From assembly GCA_020632915.1 (NCBI GenBank), contig JACKEP010000007.1, positions 62,001 through 126,000 of the forward strand: a stretch of 64,000 nt of DNA, in the 5' to 3' direction. This document shows positions 28,602-37,304 of this stretch, in pieces. The stretch's first letter is position 1. Every line of letters starts with the position of its first letter. A model generated the notes under the pieces. That model was not told where the DNA came from and did no database searches. It saw only the letters and a list, made by a program, of their open reading frames with translations. This DNA comes from Alphaproteobacteria bacterium (GTDB taxonomy: Bacteria; Myxococcota_A; UBA796; GCA-2862545). Position numbers and translations under genes: made by a program.

Positions 28602-28615
28602 GGTGTCGCGACACC
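28602..28615. promoter_or_regulatory. Perfect 14-base palindrome upstream of the old yellow enzyme gene
   Basis: GGTGTCGCGACACC lies 70 bases upstream of the OYE start in a 148-base intergenic region. A fully symmetric 14-mer with no spacer fits a TetR- or MarR-type operator, as found for electrophile-responsive OYE genes, but no regulator gene is adjacent. Its GC content makes chance occurrence possible. Confidence 0.4.
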
Positions 28616-28685
28616 TTCCTCGCGCACCATCGGTGACCACCCTCCCCGCGCGCCCATCCCCCTCGGGCGCCGCGAGGAGCCCGTC

Positions 28686-29774
28686 GTGTCCCGTCTGCTC
28701 TCCCCCTTCGACCTGCGTGGCCTGCACCTGCCCAACCGCGTCGTGATGGCGCCGATGACCCGCGGCCGTGCCACGAACCCCGAGCGGGCGGCCACCGCCC
28801 TGCACGCGACCTACTACCGCCAGCGCGCCAGCGCGGGCCTGCTCATCACCGAGGGCACCCAGGTCAGCGCCGAGGGCTCCGGCTACATCGGCACGCCCGG
28901 CATCCACACCGACGCCCAGCAGGCGGGCTGGAAGCTCGTCACCGACGCCGTGCACGACGCGGGCGGCCGCATCTTCGCCCAGCTCTGGCACGTCGGCCGG
29001 ATCTCGCACCCCGACCACCTCGGCGGGGCCCTGCCGCTGGCGCCCTCCGCCATCAACCCCCACGTCCAGTCGTTCACCCCCGAGGGGTTCAAGGACACGG
29101 TCACGCCGCGCGCGATGACCGAGGACGACATCCGACGCACCATCGACGACTTCGCCCGCGCCGCGGTCCGCGCCATGGCCGCCGGCTTCGACGGCGTCGA
29201 GCTGCACGCGTCCAACGGCTACCTGTTCCACCAGTTCTTCACGCGGTGCAGCAACCAGCGCACCGACCGCTGGGGCGGCTCCATCGAGGGGCGCATCCGC
29301 TTCCTCGTCGAGGTCCTCGACGCCGTCGAGCGCGCCGGCGTGCCGCTCGACCGCGTCGGCGTGCGCCTGAACCCCAGCGCCCACGGCGTGTTCGGCATCA
29401 CGGTCGACGAGGAGACGCTGCCGACGTTCGACGCCGTCGTGGACCACCTCGACACCCGCGGCATCGCCTACCTCCACCTGTCCGAGCCCGGCCCGGACGT
29501 GTCGAGCGTGCCCCACGCCGAGCCCCACATCGCCCGCCGCTACCGCCCGCGGTTCCGGGGTCCGCTGATCATCAACCGGGGGTTCACGCTCACGTCGGCC
29601 GAGGCGGTGCTCACCGAGGGCCTCGCGGACGCCGTCGCGTTCGGCGTCCCGTTCATCGCCAACCCCGACCTCGTCGACCGGTTCCGCGCGGGTCTGCCGC
29701 TCGCGACGCCCGACCGCGCCACGTTCTACAGCGGCGGCGCCACGGGCTACGTCGACTACCCGTCGGCGGGCTGA
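28686..29774 (+). CDS. NADH:flavin oxidoreductase / old yellow enzyme (NemA-like)
   Basis: A 362-residue FMN TIM-barrel ene-reductase that reduces electron-poor C=C bonds such as enones, maleimides and nitro compounds. It starts with SRLLSPFDLRGLHLPNRVVMAPMTRGRA, the usual N-terminal strand, and carries the substrate-binding pair in GVELHASNGYLFHQF (His and Asn) plus RTDRWGGSIEGRIRF and GVPFIANPDLVDRFR. I start at the GTG at 28686 with GAGGAG nine bases upstream; an earlier ATG lacks a site. The OYE family includes steroid-reducing members, but the sequence does not pick a substrate. Its 3' end overlaps the convergent esterase gene by 19 bases. Confidence 0.93.
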   Translation: MSRLLSPFDLRGLHLPNRVVMAPMTRGRATNPERAATALHATYYRQRASAGLLITEGTQVSAEGSGYIGTPGIHTDAQQAGWKLVTDAVHDAGGRIFAQLWHVGRISHPDHLGGALPLAPSAINPHVQSFTPEGFKDTVTPRAMTEDDIRRTIDDFARAAVRAMAAGFDGVELHASNGYLFHQFFTRCSNQRTDRWGGSIEGRIRFLVEVLDAVERAGVPLDRVGVRLNPSAHGVFGITVDEETLPTFDAVVDHLDTRGIAYLHLSEPGPDVSSVPHAEPHIARRYRPRFRGPLIINRGFTLTSAEAVLTEGLADAVAFGVPFIANPDLVDRFRAGLPLATPDRATFYSGGATGYVDYPSAG

Positions 29775-30781
29775 ACCGCGCGGCGGATGGCGGCGCACGC
29801 CGTCGCCATCGCCTCCGTCGCCACGTCGAGCAGGCCGTCGAGTCCGAAGAAGCCGTGCATCGTGCCCGGGTAGAAGGCCAGATCGGCCGGCACACCCGCC
29901 TCGCGGAGCGCGTCGACGTAGGCCAGCCCCTCGTCGCGGAGCGGGTCGAAGCCGGCCACCACCACGTGCGCAGGCGGCAGACCCGCCAGATCCGGCGCCC
30001 GCAGCGGCGACGCGAACGGGTCACGCCGCTGGTCGGCGTCGGGGATGTACTGGCCCACGAACCAGCGCATCGTCGGCGTCGAGAGCAGGTAGCCGGTGTG
30101 GAAGTGGCGCGCGGACAAGCGCTCGCAGGACAGGTCGGTCGCCGGGTAGACCAGCACCTGCAGCACCGGCATCGGCCCCCCGCGAACGCGCAGGCGCAGG
30201 CACGTCGCGGCCGCCAGGTTGCCGCCCGCGCTGTCCCCCTCGATCACCACGCGGGTCGGATCGATCCCCCAGGCCTCGGCCTGGTCCACCACACCCAGCC
30301 AGGCGGCCACCGCGTCGTCGAGCGCCGCCGGGAAGCGGTCCTCGGGCGCGCGGCGGTAGTGCACGGCCACCACCACGCAGCCGGTCCCGCGGGCGAGCAG
30401 GCGGCAGGTGCGATCGTGGGTGGTCAGGTCGCCGAGCACCCAGCCGCCGCCGTGCAGCGCGACGATCGCCGGCGCGACGTCCGGCGCCCCGGCCGGTCGG
30501 TACACCCGCACCGGGATGGGACCGGCCGGCCCCGGAAGCGTGCGATCGAGGACCTGCGCCACCTCCGGCCGATCGAGCAGACGGACGGCCCGCCGCATCC
30601 GCGCGCGGCCCTGCTCCGGCGAGGCGTCCTCGATGCCCCGACGCAAGAGCCCCCGCAGCGCCAGGTTGACGAGCTGGGTCTGCGGGTCGAGCTCCTGCCC
30701 GTCGACCACCACCCGACCTCCGGCCACCGCCCGGACCAGCGGGGGCGGCAGGTGCGTCAGCCAGCGCAGCACGCGTCGCAT
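29756..30781 (-). CDS. Alpha/beta hydrolase of the hormone-sensitive lipase (HSL) family
   Basis: A 341-residue esterase. The oxyanion motif HGGG lies in IVALHGGGWVLGD, the nucleophile in GDSAGGNLAA, the acid probably in VAGFDPLRDEG and the His in GTMHGFFGL, so the triad is complete. No signal peptide is evident; the N-terminal cap region is basic. It would hydrolyse short- to medium-chain esters in the cytoplasm. The ATG at 30781 is preceded by a strong AGGAGG. Divergent from the membrane glycosyltransferase-like gene over 99 bases. Confidence 0.93.
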   Translation of the reverse strand: MRRVLRWLTHLPPPLVRAVAGGRVVVDGQELDPQTQLVNLALRGLLRRGIEDASPEQGRARMRRAVRLLDRPEVAQVLDRTLPGPAGPIPVRVYRPAGAPDVAPAIVALHGGGWVLGDLTTHDRTCRLLARGTGCVVVAVHYRRAPEDRFPAALDDAVAAWLGVVDQAEAWGIDPTRVVIEGDSAGGNLAAATCLRLRVRGGPMPVLQVLVYPATDLSCERLSARHFHTGYLLSTPTMRWFVGQYIPDADQRRDPFASPLRAPDLAGLPPAHVVVAGFDPLRDEGLAYVDALREAGVPADLAFYPGTMHGFFGLDGLLDVATEAMATACAAIRRAVQPADG

Positions 30782-30880
30782 CCGTCCTCCTCGTCCGACC
30801 CTAATGCACCACGGTCCGCGCGGGGGCCGGGGACGGAATGCTACGCCGGTCGGCCTGTCGGGCGGCAGGTCGGGGGTCGG

Positions 30881-32497
30881 GTGGGAGACGGGACGCTGTC
30901 GGGCGCGGATCGGGCATGGCTGGCCCTGGCGACCTGTGCGTACGGGATCCTGGCGCTGGCCGCGTGGCAGGTGATCGAGGACGCCTACATCTCGTTCCGC
31001 TACGCCCACCACCTCGCGTCGGGCCTGGGGCTGCGGTTCAACCCGAGCGAGGTGGTCCCCGTCGAGGGCTTCAGCAACCTGGGCATCGTCCTGCTCGCCG
31101 CGGCCGCCGAGCGCCTCGGCCTGTCGCCGGAGCGCGTCGTCCCGGCGATCACGCTGGCCTGTGGTGTCCCGGCGCTGGCCATGGTGCAGTGGCTCGCGCG
31201 CGGGCCGCTCGGTCGGGGCGCCACCGCCACCGGGCTCGCGCTCGTCGTCCTCGCGTGCTGCCCGTCCTTCGTCGGCTGGGCGACGTCGGGCCTGGAGCCG
31301 ATGGCCTGCCTGCTCGCCTTCCTCGTGGGCACCGGCCTGCTGGCCTTCGGCGACAGCCGCGCCGCCCACGCCACCGCCGGCCTGGCGCTGGGCGCGCTCG
31401 CCGTGCTGCGCACCGAAGGCATCGCGTGGACGCCGGTGGTCGCGGCGCTGGCGATCGCCGTGCGCGCGGCCGAGGGGCGTCCGTGGCGCACGCCGGTCGC
31501 CCGCGGCGCCGCCCTCGCGCTGACCGTCGGACTGGCGGTCCTGGCGTTCCGCCTGGCCACCTTCGGCAGCCTGCTGTCCAACGTCGCCGTCGCCAAGCTG
31601 GGCGTGCCCGGCCTGCTCGCCCGCGGCCTCCGCTACGACCTGACCTTCCTGCTCGTGCAGCCCTGGGTGCCGCTCGCGCTCGGCGGCACCGTTTGGGGGC
31701 TGTGGCGCACGGACCGCGACCGGGCACGGGGGGTCTGGGTGCTCGCGCACGTCGCGGCGGTGGGGGCCTGGGCCGCCGTGGTGGGCGGTGACTACATGGC
31801 GTGGTTCCGCTTCCTCGTCCCTGCCCTCCCCTTCGCCGCACTGGCCCTGGCGCGCCTGCTCGACGACGTGTCCCCAGGGGCGCGACGCCTCCTCGCCGCC
31901 GTCGCCCTGGCCGGCGCGGTGCTGCCCGCGGCCAACGTCCTCCCCGTGCCCCAGGCGCTCCTGCGCCGCCTCGACTACGGCAGCGCCGAGCAGGCCGAAG
32001 GCGCCGTGCGGTTCCGCGCGGGAGGCTTCGCCCGCACCGGGGAGGCCTACGACCTGGAGGACCGCGCGCGGGTGCTCGGTGCGCTCACCGAACCCGGCGA
32101 CACCGTCGTGACCGCCGCGATCGGGCTCGCCGGCTACCGCAACCCCGACGTCGAGCTCCTCGACCTGTGCGGGCTGGTCACCCCCGAGATCGCGCGCCGT
32201 CGCGTGGCGCGCAGCCATGGTGACCGCGCCGGCCACGAGCGCTGCGTGGGCCCCCGGTTCTTCGCCGAGCGGGGACCCGAGGTGCTCGCCTACGACCTGG
32301 TCGATCCGTCGGACCCGGAGCGGCTCGCCGAGCGCCTCGCCCGCTGGCGCGAGACCCTGCCCACCACCACCTACGGGCCGGTCCTCGCATCGGTCACCGA
32401 TCCGGAGACGGGCAGGACGATCAGCGGCGTGGCGCTGCGCATCGCGGCGTCCCCGCAGGAGGCGGCGGCGCGCTGGGCTGCGCTGGCCTCACCATGA
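30881..32497 (+). CDS. Polytopic membrane glycosyltransferase-like protein (GT39/arabinosyltransferase style)
   Basis: A 538-residue integral membrane protein with about ten hydrophobic helices and a soluble C-terminal domain of about 150 residues. The first extracytoplasmic loop reads IEDAYISFRYAHHLASGLGL followed by FNPSE and VEGFSN, the ED-type motif seen in bacterial GT-C enzymes (DDAYISFRYARNL...PVEGYTN) that use polyprenyl-phosphate sugars. It probably glycosylates an envelope component on the periplasmic side. The GTG start at 30881 has a modest GGGGTCGG upstream and was chosen because it places helix 1 near the N-terminus. The last nine bases overlap the convergent kinase gene. Confidence 0.82.
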   Translation: MGDGTLSGADRAWLALATCAYGILALAAWQVIEDAYISFRYAHHLASGLGLRFNPSEVVPVEGFSNLGIVLLAAAAERLGLSPERVVPAITLACGVPALAMVQWLARGPLGRGATATGLALVVLACCPSFVGWATSGLEPMACLLAFLVGTGLLAFGDSRAAHATAGLALGALAVLRTEGIAWTPVVAALAIAVRAAEGRPWRTPVARGAALALTVGLAVLAFRLATFGSLLSNVAVAKLGVPGLLARGLRYDLTFLLVQPWVPLALGGTVWGLWRTDRDRARGVWVLAHVAAVGAWAAVVGGDYMAWFRFLVPALPFAALALARLLDDVSPGARRLLAAVALAGAVLPAANVLPVPQALLRRLDYGSAEQAEGAVRFRAGGFARTGEAYDLEDRARVLGALTEPGDTVVTAAIGLAGYRNPDVELLDLCGLVTPEIARRRVARSHGDRAGHERCVGPRFFAERGPEVLAYDLVDPSDPERLAERLARWRETLPTTTYGPVLASVTDPETGRTISGVALRIAASPQEAAARWAALASP

Positions 32498-35470
32498 GGC
32501 GAGCGCCGCGTCGAGGTCGACGCCCCAGGTGGCCTCGGCCGCCTCGGGGTCCACGTCCACGACCGTCGCCCACCGCCGCACCACCCCGTCCCAGCCCGCC
32601 GACAGCAGCCAGCGCCCGTCGTCGGTGAACGCGACCGCGCCCACCCGCTGGGTGTGGCCCGGCAGCTCGGCGATCAGCGCGCCGTCCGACGCCCGCAGCA
32701 GGCGCGCGGCACCGTCGAGGCCTGCCACACCCACCCACGCCCCGTCACGGGAGACGGCGAGATCGCCCGCGAGCGTGCCGAGCGAGGTCTGCCACAGACG
32801 CCCACCGTCGCCGCGCCGATGCGCCGAGACGCCGTCGCGTGCGCCGACGTACACGACGTCTCCCTCAGGGTCGGAGGCCACCGACAGCGCCTCCGCGTCG
32901 CTCCAGAGGGCGGCCAGTCGCGGCCGCTCCGGATCGTCGGCGAGCCACCACAAGCCGCCGCCGTCGTCGAGCAGCACGGCGCCGGACCCTCCGGTCGCGC
33001 TCCACCCTTCCGCCACGGGCGGCACGTCGACGAGGTCGATGCGGTCCCAGCCGCCGTCGGGCCAGCGCCACAGGTCGAGCGCGTGGCCGTGGGAGCTCGT
33101 CCACACCCAGCCCGACCCGAGCCACCCGATGCGACGGTAGCCGGTCGGCATCGGTGCGGTCCCGAGGTGGGTGGTGGTCAGGTCGGCCGATGCGTGGAGC
33201 AGGCCGTCGATGCCCAGACCCACCGCCACCCACGCCCCGTCGGGGGTCCGCACGGCCCCCTTCATCGGCCGGAGCTCGCCGTGGACGGCCCGCGCGCGCC
33301 CGTGCGCGTCCCACCGGACGAACGCGCCGTCGCCGGTGCCTGCGAGCACGGCGTCCCCGTCGCTGCCCACCCACGACAAGCCGCTGTCCCGCACGTAGCT
33401 GGCGGGCGCCGCCTCAGGGACGGACCACGTGCGCACCCGGTCCGACACGGTGCGGATCTGCCCCGTCCCATCGAAGGCGCACACACCGCGCGCCCGCGCC
33501 GGCAGGCGCGCCACGACGCGACCGGTGTCCAGCGCGATCACGGCCGGCGCGCCACGGTCGCTGCCGACGACCGCCCGCCCACCGTCGGCGGACACGCAGA
33601 GCATGTGGACCGGGCCCACCACCGGCGACGCCGCCCAGCGCTCGGCGTGGTCGACGCCGAGCCGCTGGAGCGCCCCGCGGGAACCCGCCACCAGGAGGTC
33701 GCCATCGGGCAGCCCCAGCGCCAGCTCGGCGGAGGGCCGTCCGTCTGCGAGCGCGCTGCGCACCAGGGTGCCCTGCGCGAACGGCGCGTCGTCGACCTCC
33801 AGGAAGCCGTCCGCACACACCGCGACGAGGTGCGTACCCGCCCGGGTGAGCACGGCGTCGCGGACGGGCACATGGCCGACGCAGCGGGTCAGCGGGTGCA
33901 CGCCCTGCTCGTCGAACACCGTCACCCCCTGCCCGTTCGTCAGCACTGCGTGGCCGGCATCGATCGACCGCGAGAACCGCCGGTGCGCGTCCAGGCGCTC
34001 GGCGTCCCCGCGCGGGCGGCCCGTGGCGGCGTCGAGCCGCAGCAAGGTGGCCGAGCCGTCGACCTCCGACCGGCTGGCGAGCACGGTGGTGTCCGACAGG
34101 ATCACGGCGTCCACGGCCGTCACGGGCACCCGCCACCGCGGCGCGTCGGCCCCGACCGTCCACCACGCCAGCTGATCCGTGTCACCGCACAGCAGCGTGC
34201 CGCCGTCGGCAGAGAGCCGACGCAGCAGGCACCCATCAGGCAGCGGCGCGTCGTCCACGAGCACGGGGTGGACCTCGGCCGCCAGCCCGGCCAGCACCCC
34301 CCGCGCCCGGGGACCGCCGCCGCGCGCCACGGCATGTGCGGCGAGCACCTCGGCCTCCCCCACCGCGCCCGCCTGCCACTGATCGAGCGCCTTGCCCACG
34401 AGGGCGGCGGCGAGGTTGTGGTCGGCGCGATCGAGGGCGCGGCGGGTGGCGGCCTCGGCGGCGACGGCGCGATCGCGTTCGTGCACCGTCGCGAGGTAGG
34501 ACCACGCGCCCACCGACACCAGCGCCAGTCCGGCGACGGCCGCCACCGTCAGCGGCGCCCGCCACGCGCGCGCCAGCCGCACCGCGAGATCCCACGTGGA
34601 GTAGGCGTACGCGTCGACCCGCCGACCCTCGAGCCAGTGCTCCAGATCGGCGGCCAGCGCCGCCGCGTCCGGGTACCGCGCCGCGGGATCCGACGCCGTC
34701 GCCTTCGCGGCGATCGCCACCAGCTCCGCCGGGCCGTCCAGCTCGCGACCCGACGCAGGGGGCGCGCCCACGAGCAGCTCGTGGAGCATCGCCCCCAGGC
34801 TGTAGACGTCCGACCGGGGATCGGGCGCCGCCCCCGCCTCCTGCTCGGGCGCCATGTACGCCGGCGTGCCCGAGCTGCCCCGTGGCGGGCTCGGCCCGAG
34901 CACGGTCTCCCACCCGAAGCCCGGCAGCACCTCGGCGAGGCCCCAGTCGCCCACCTGGGTTCGCCCGAGGTCGCCGACGAACACGTTCGCCGGCTTCAGG
35001 TCGCGGTGGACCACGCCGGCGCGGTGCGCGAACGCCACCGCCTCGCACACCGACAGCAGCGGGCGGACCCCGTGCAACCGTGCCGTGGGTCCGACGGATG
35101 CCTTCAGCGCGTCCGCCAGGGTCTGGCCCCGGACCAGCGCCATCGCCACCCACGGTGCGCCGCGCTCGTCGATCCCGAGGTCGTGCACCGCGACGATGCC
35201 CGGGTGGGACAGGTGCGCCGTCAGCCGAGCCTCGTAGACGAGCAGCGACGCCGCACCGGGCGGCGCTCCCGGCGCGACCCGCTTGACCGCGACGTCCCGG
35301 CACAGGCGGGCGTCGTGCCGCAGCTCCACCTCGCCCATGCCGCCCCGACCGAGCAGGGCCAGTCGGGCGTACCGCGCGTCGCCGTCGGTCCGCAGGACGT
35401 CGTCCGGCGGTGCCGGATCGGCCACGCCGGTCCAGGCGCTCCAGCCCGCGAAGCTGCGGTGCTCGCTCAC
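32489..35470 (-). CDS. Ser/Thr protein kinase with C-terminal beta-propeller (WD40-like) domain
   Basis: A 993-residue membrane kinase. Kinase residues: glycine loop GRGGMGEV (41-48), Lys63 (DVAVKRV), HRDLKPANV at 155-163, and DWG at 175-177 where DFG is usual; GTPAYMAPE follows. A transmembrane helix lies near 304-328 (PLTVAAVAGLALVSVGAWSYLATV). The C-terminal about 600 residues are a string of beta-propeller blades ending in WD40-like repeats such as VGAVAFTDDGRWLLSAGWDGVVRRW. Such proteins are common in myxobacteria and planctomycetes. GTG start at 35470, one base after the stop of the FHA regulator gene, so the two are made together; the FHA domain is a plausible reader of its phosphorylation. 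Confidence 0.93.
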   Translation of the reverse strand: MSEHRSFAGWSAWTGVADPAPPDDVLRTDGDARYARLALLGRGGMGEVELRHDARLCRDVAVKRVAPGAPPGAASLLVYEARLTAHLSHPGIVAVHDLGIDERGAPWVAMALVRGQTLADALKASVGPTARLHGVRPLLSVCEAVAFAHRAGVVHRDLKPANVFVGDLGRTQVGDWGLAEVLPGFGWETVLGPSPPRGSSGTPAYMAPEQEAGAAPDPRSDVYSLGAMLHELLVGAPPASGRELDGPAELVAIAAKATASDPAARYPDAAALAADLEHWLEGRRVDAYAYSTWDLAVRLARAWRAPLTVAAVAGLALVSVGAWSYLATVHERDRAVAAEAATRRALDRADHNLAAALVGKALDQWQAGAVGEAEVLAAHAVARGGGPRARGVLAGLAAEVHPVLVDDAPLPDGCLLRRLSADGGTLLCGDTDQLAWWTVGADAPRWRVPVTAVDAVILSDTTVLASRSEVDGSATLLRLDAATGRPRGDAERLDAHRRFSRSIDAGHAVLTNGQGVTVFDEQGVHPLTRCVGHVPVRDAVLTRAGTHLVAVCADGFLEVDDAPFAQGTLVRSALADGRPSAELALGLPDGDLLVAGSRGALQRLGVDHAERWAASPVVGPVHMLCVSADGGRAVVGSDRGAPAVIALDTGRVVARLPARARGVCAFDGTGQIRTVSDRVRTWSVPEAAPASYVRDSGLSWVGSDGDAVLAGTGDGAFVRWDAHGRARAVHGELRPMKGAVRTPDGAWVAVGLGIDGLLHASADLTTTHLGTAPMPTGYRRIGWLGSGWVWTSSHGHALDLWRWPDGGWDRIDLVDVPPVAEGWSATGGSGAVLLDDGGGLWWLADDPERPRLAALWSDAEALSVASDPEGDVVYVGARDGVSAHRRGDGGRLWQTSLGTLAGDLAVSRDGAWVGVAGLDGAARLLRASDGALIAELPGHTQRVGAVAFTDDGRWLLSAGWDGVVRRWATVVDVDPEAAEATWGVDLDAALASW

Positions 35471-35471
35471 G

Positions 35472-36374
35472 TCAGGTCTCGTCGACGACCACGTCGCCCT
35501 CCTGCAGGACCAGCTCGATGAGCCCGGTGCCCGCGGCCATGACCAGATCGGTCCGGACGCGGTCGGTCTGCAGGCGCTTGCGCAGGCGGAGCAGGGCCAT
35601 GTCGAGGCGGTGCCGCAGCACGGCCTTGTCCACGGTCTCGTGGGGCCAGAGCTGGGCGCACAGCGCCTCCCACCCCACGGGGCAGCCGAGGACCGCCAGC
35701 TCGCTCACGAGGCGGGCGAGCACCCCGTTGAGGACCACGGTGGGCGCGCCCTCCCGCACCAGGTGCACGGAGTCGAAGCGCGCGACCAGGCGCAGCGGCG
35801 CGTGCACCGCCCCCACCTGCACCGTCGCGTGGCCCGCGGCGTGACGCAGCGCCATCGTGTCGAGCTGGAACGTGCGCCCGGCCACATCGAACGACGCGCC
35901 CACGTGGACCGGGCGTACCGCGCCGTTGCGGGTGCGCAGGCGCCACGCCTCGCCCAGGCTCCACAGGTGCGCGTCGGCCTCGGGCTCGAACCGCGGCACC
36001 AGGCGCGTGGAGGACTGCACGTACAGCGACGCCACCGACGGCAACGCCACCCGCGGCAGCCCGTCACCCGACAGCGCCGCCACCTCGTCGGGCACCTCCA
36101 CGTCGACGACGCCCACGATCACGTCGTCGGCGAACTCCAGCACCATGCCGGCCGCGAGCGGCACGTCGGGCAGTGCGCGTCCGTCCACGCGCACGGGGCG
36201 CCGCAGCGCGAGCAGGTGCAGGCCCGAGCCCCGCAGGCTCACCATCGCGTGGGCCTCCGACACGCAGGGGTCGTCGAGGACGAGCGCTGCCGTGGGCAGG
36301 CGACCGATCAGGTCGCCGTGACCGAGCACCACGGTCGATCCGTCCGGCCGCTCCAGCGTCACCCGGGCGTGCAC
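35472..36374 (-). CDS. FHA-domain protein with C-terminal winged-helix DNA-binding domain
   Basis: A 300-residue predicted transcription factor. Residues about 1-85 form an FHA phosphothreonine-binding domain (GDLIGRLPTAALVLDDPCVSEAHAMVSLRG contains the conserved GR, S and H). Residues about 215-290 (VVLNGVLARLVSELAVLGCPVGWEALCAQLWP...LRHRLDMALLRLRKRL) resemble an OmpR/SARP winged helix. The GTG at 36374 is preceded by GGAGGG at a good distance. It lies directly upstream of a Ser/Thr kinase gene, the arrangement expected for a regulator whose activity follows kinase phosphorylation. Mycobacterial EmbR has the same two modules in the opposite order. Confidence 0.82.
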   Translation of the reverse strand: MHARVTLERPDGSTVVLGHGDLIGRLPTAALVLDDPCVSEAHAMVSLRGSGLHLLALRRPVRVDGRALPDVPLAAGMVLEFADDVIVGVVDVEVPDEVAALSGDGLPRVALPSVASLYVQSSTRLVPRFEPEADAHLWSLGEAWRLRTRNGAVRPVHVGASFDVAGRTFQLDTMALRHAAGHATVQVGAVHAPLRLVARFDSVHLVREGAPTVVLNGVLARLVSELAVLGCPVGWEALCAQLWPHETVDKAVLRHRLDMALLRLRKRLQTDRVRTDLVMAAGTGLIELVLQEGDVVVDET

Positions 36375-36461
36375 GCACCCTCCGCGCTCCCGGTGAGGTT
36401 GGCGTGAGATTCGCGCGCACACGAGCACCGATACGGCAGCCCGAGCACGCAGGAGCCTCGC

Positions 36462-37268
36462 ATGACCACGTCCACCTCGACCTCGCGCCTTCCGATCACC
36501 CGTTGGGCAGGGGGTCGCAATGCCGCTGCAACCCTGTGGATCCTCCTCGCCGCGTGCAGCGGCCCCAAGGACGGCAGCACCGACGACACCGACACCGACG
36601 TCGTCGACACCGACGACACGACGGACACCACCGACACGACGGACACCACCGACACCGACGACACCGATGCCATCGACACCGACGACACCGACGTCGAGGG
36701 GCCCGCGCCCGTGTGGACCGAGGGCTTCGAGACGCCCGCGCTGTCCCAGGAGTGGCAGGGGGGCCTTCCCGACGGCTGGGGCGGCGTGAAGTCGGCCGTC
36801 AGCAACGGCCTGCTCGTGCCGTCGCTGGCCACCCCGGCGTTCACGGCCGCCGAGGGCCAGCAGGTGCTCTACTTCGACTTCCCGTCCACCGTGTCCGAGG
36901 CGCGGATCGCCTCGTCCACCGCCCTGGTCACGGTCACCGGGCGGGGACAGAGCATCACGCTGACCGTCCAGGTCGGCAAGCGCCCCAGCATGGGCGAGCC
37001 GGTGGGCGACGTGGTCCTCAACCTGCTCGTGGACGGCAGCGTGCGGTCGTCCGACACGATCGCGACGTCGGAGCTGCCGATCGCCGGGCAGTACACCACG
37101 CTGTCGGCGTCGATGTTCACGTTCGACCACGACCTCGGCAAGGCGATCAAGGCCCAGATCGTGGTGAACCACACCCCGGCCGACAGCTTCACCAAGCAGC
37201 TCCTCGTCGACGACCTGCGCCTGTACGTCGAGGAGACGGAGCCATCGCAGGGCGGCGGCCTCCCGTGA
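36462..37268 (+). CDS. Lipoprotein with Asp-Thr linker
   Basis: A 268-residue exported protein. The hydrophobic segment AATLWILLAACSGP is a lipobox with the lipidated Cys near residue 32, following an unusually long polar N-region. A linker of Asp-Thr dipeptides (residues about 40-80) comes next, then a beta-rich domain of about 185 residues (WTEGFETPALSQEW..., VLYFDFPSTVSEARI..., LLVDDLRLYVEE) that resembles carbohydrate-binding jelly-roll modules opening with a 'GFE.P' strand. No enzyme motif. The ATG at 36462 has GGAG eight bases upstream. It is divergent from the FHA regulator gene. The same DT linker type occurs in two other exported proteins of this window. Confidence 0.82.
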   Translation: MTTSTSTSRLPITRWAGGRNAAATLWILLAACSGPKDGSTDDTDTDVVDTDDTTDTTDTTDTTDTDDTDAIDTDDTDVEGPAPVWTEGFETPALSQEWQGGLPDGWGGVKSAVSNGLLVPSLATPAFTAAEGQQVLYFDFPSTVSEARIASSTALVTVTGRGQSITLTVQVGKRPSMGEPVGDVVLNLLVDGSVRSSDTIATSELPIAGQYTTLSASMFTFDHDLGKAIKAQIVVNHTPADSFTKQLLVDDLRLYVEETEPSQGGGLP

Positions 37269-37304
37269 CGGCGCCCCGGCCACGCGCCGGGATAGGGCAC
37301 GGCG

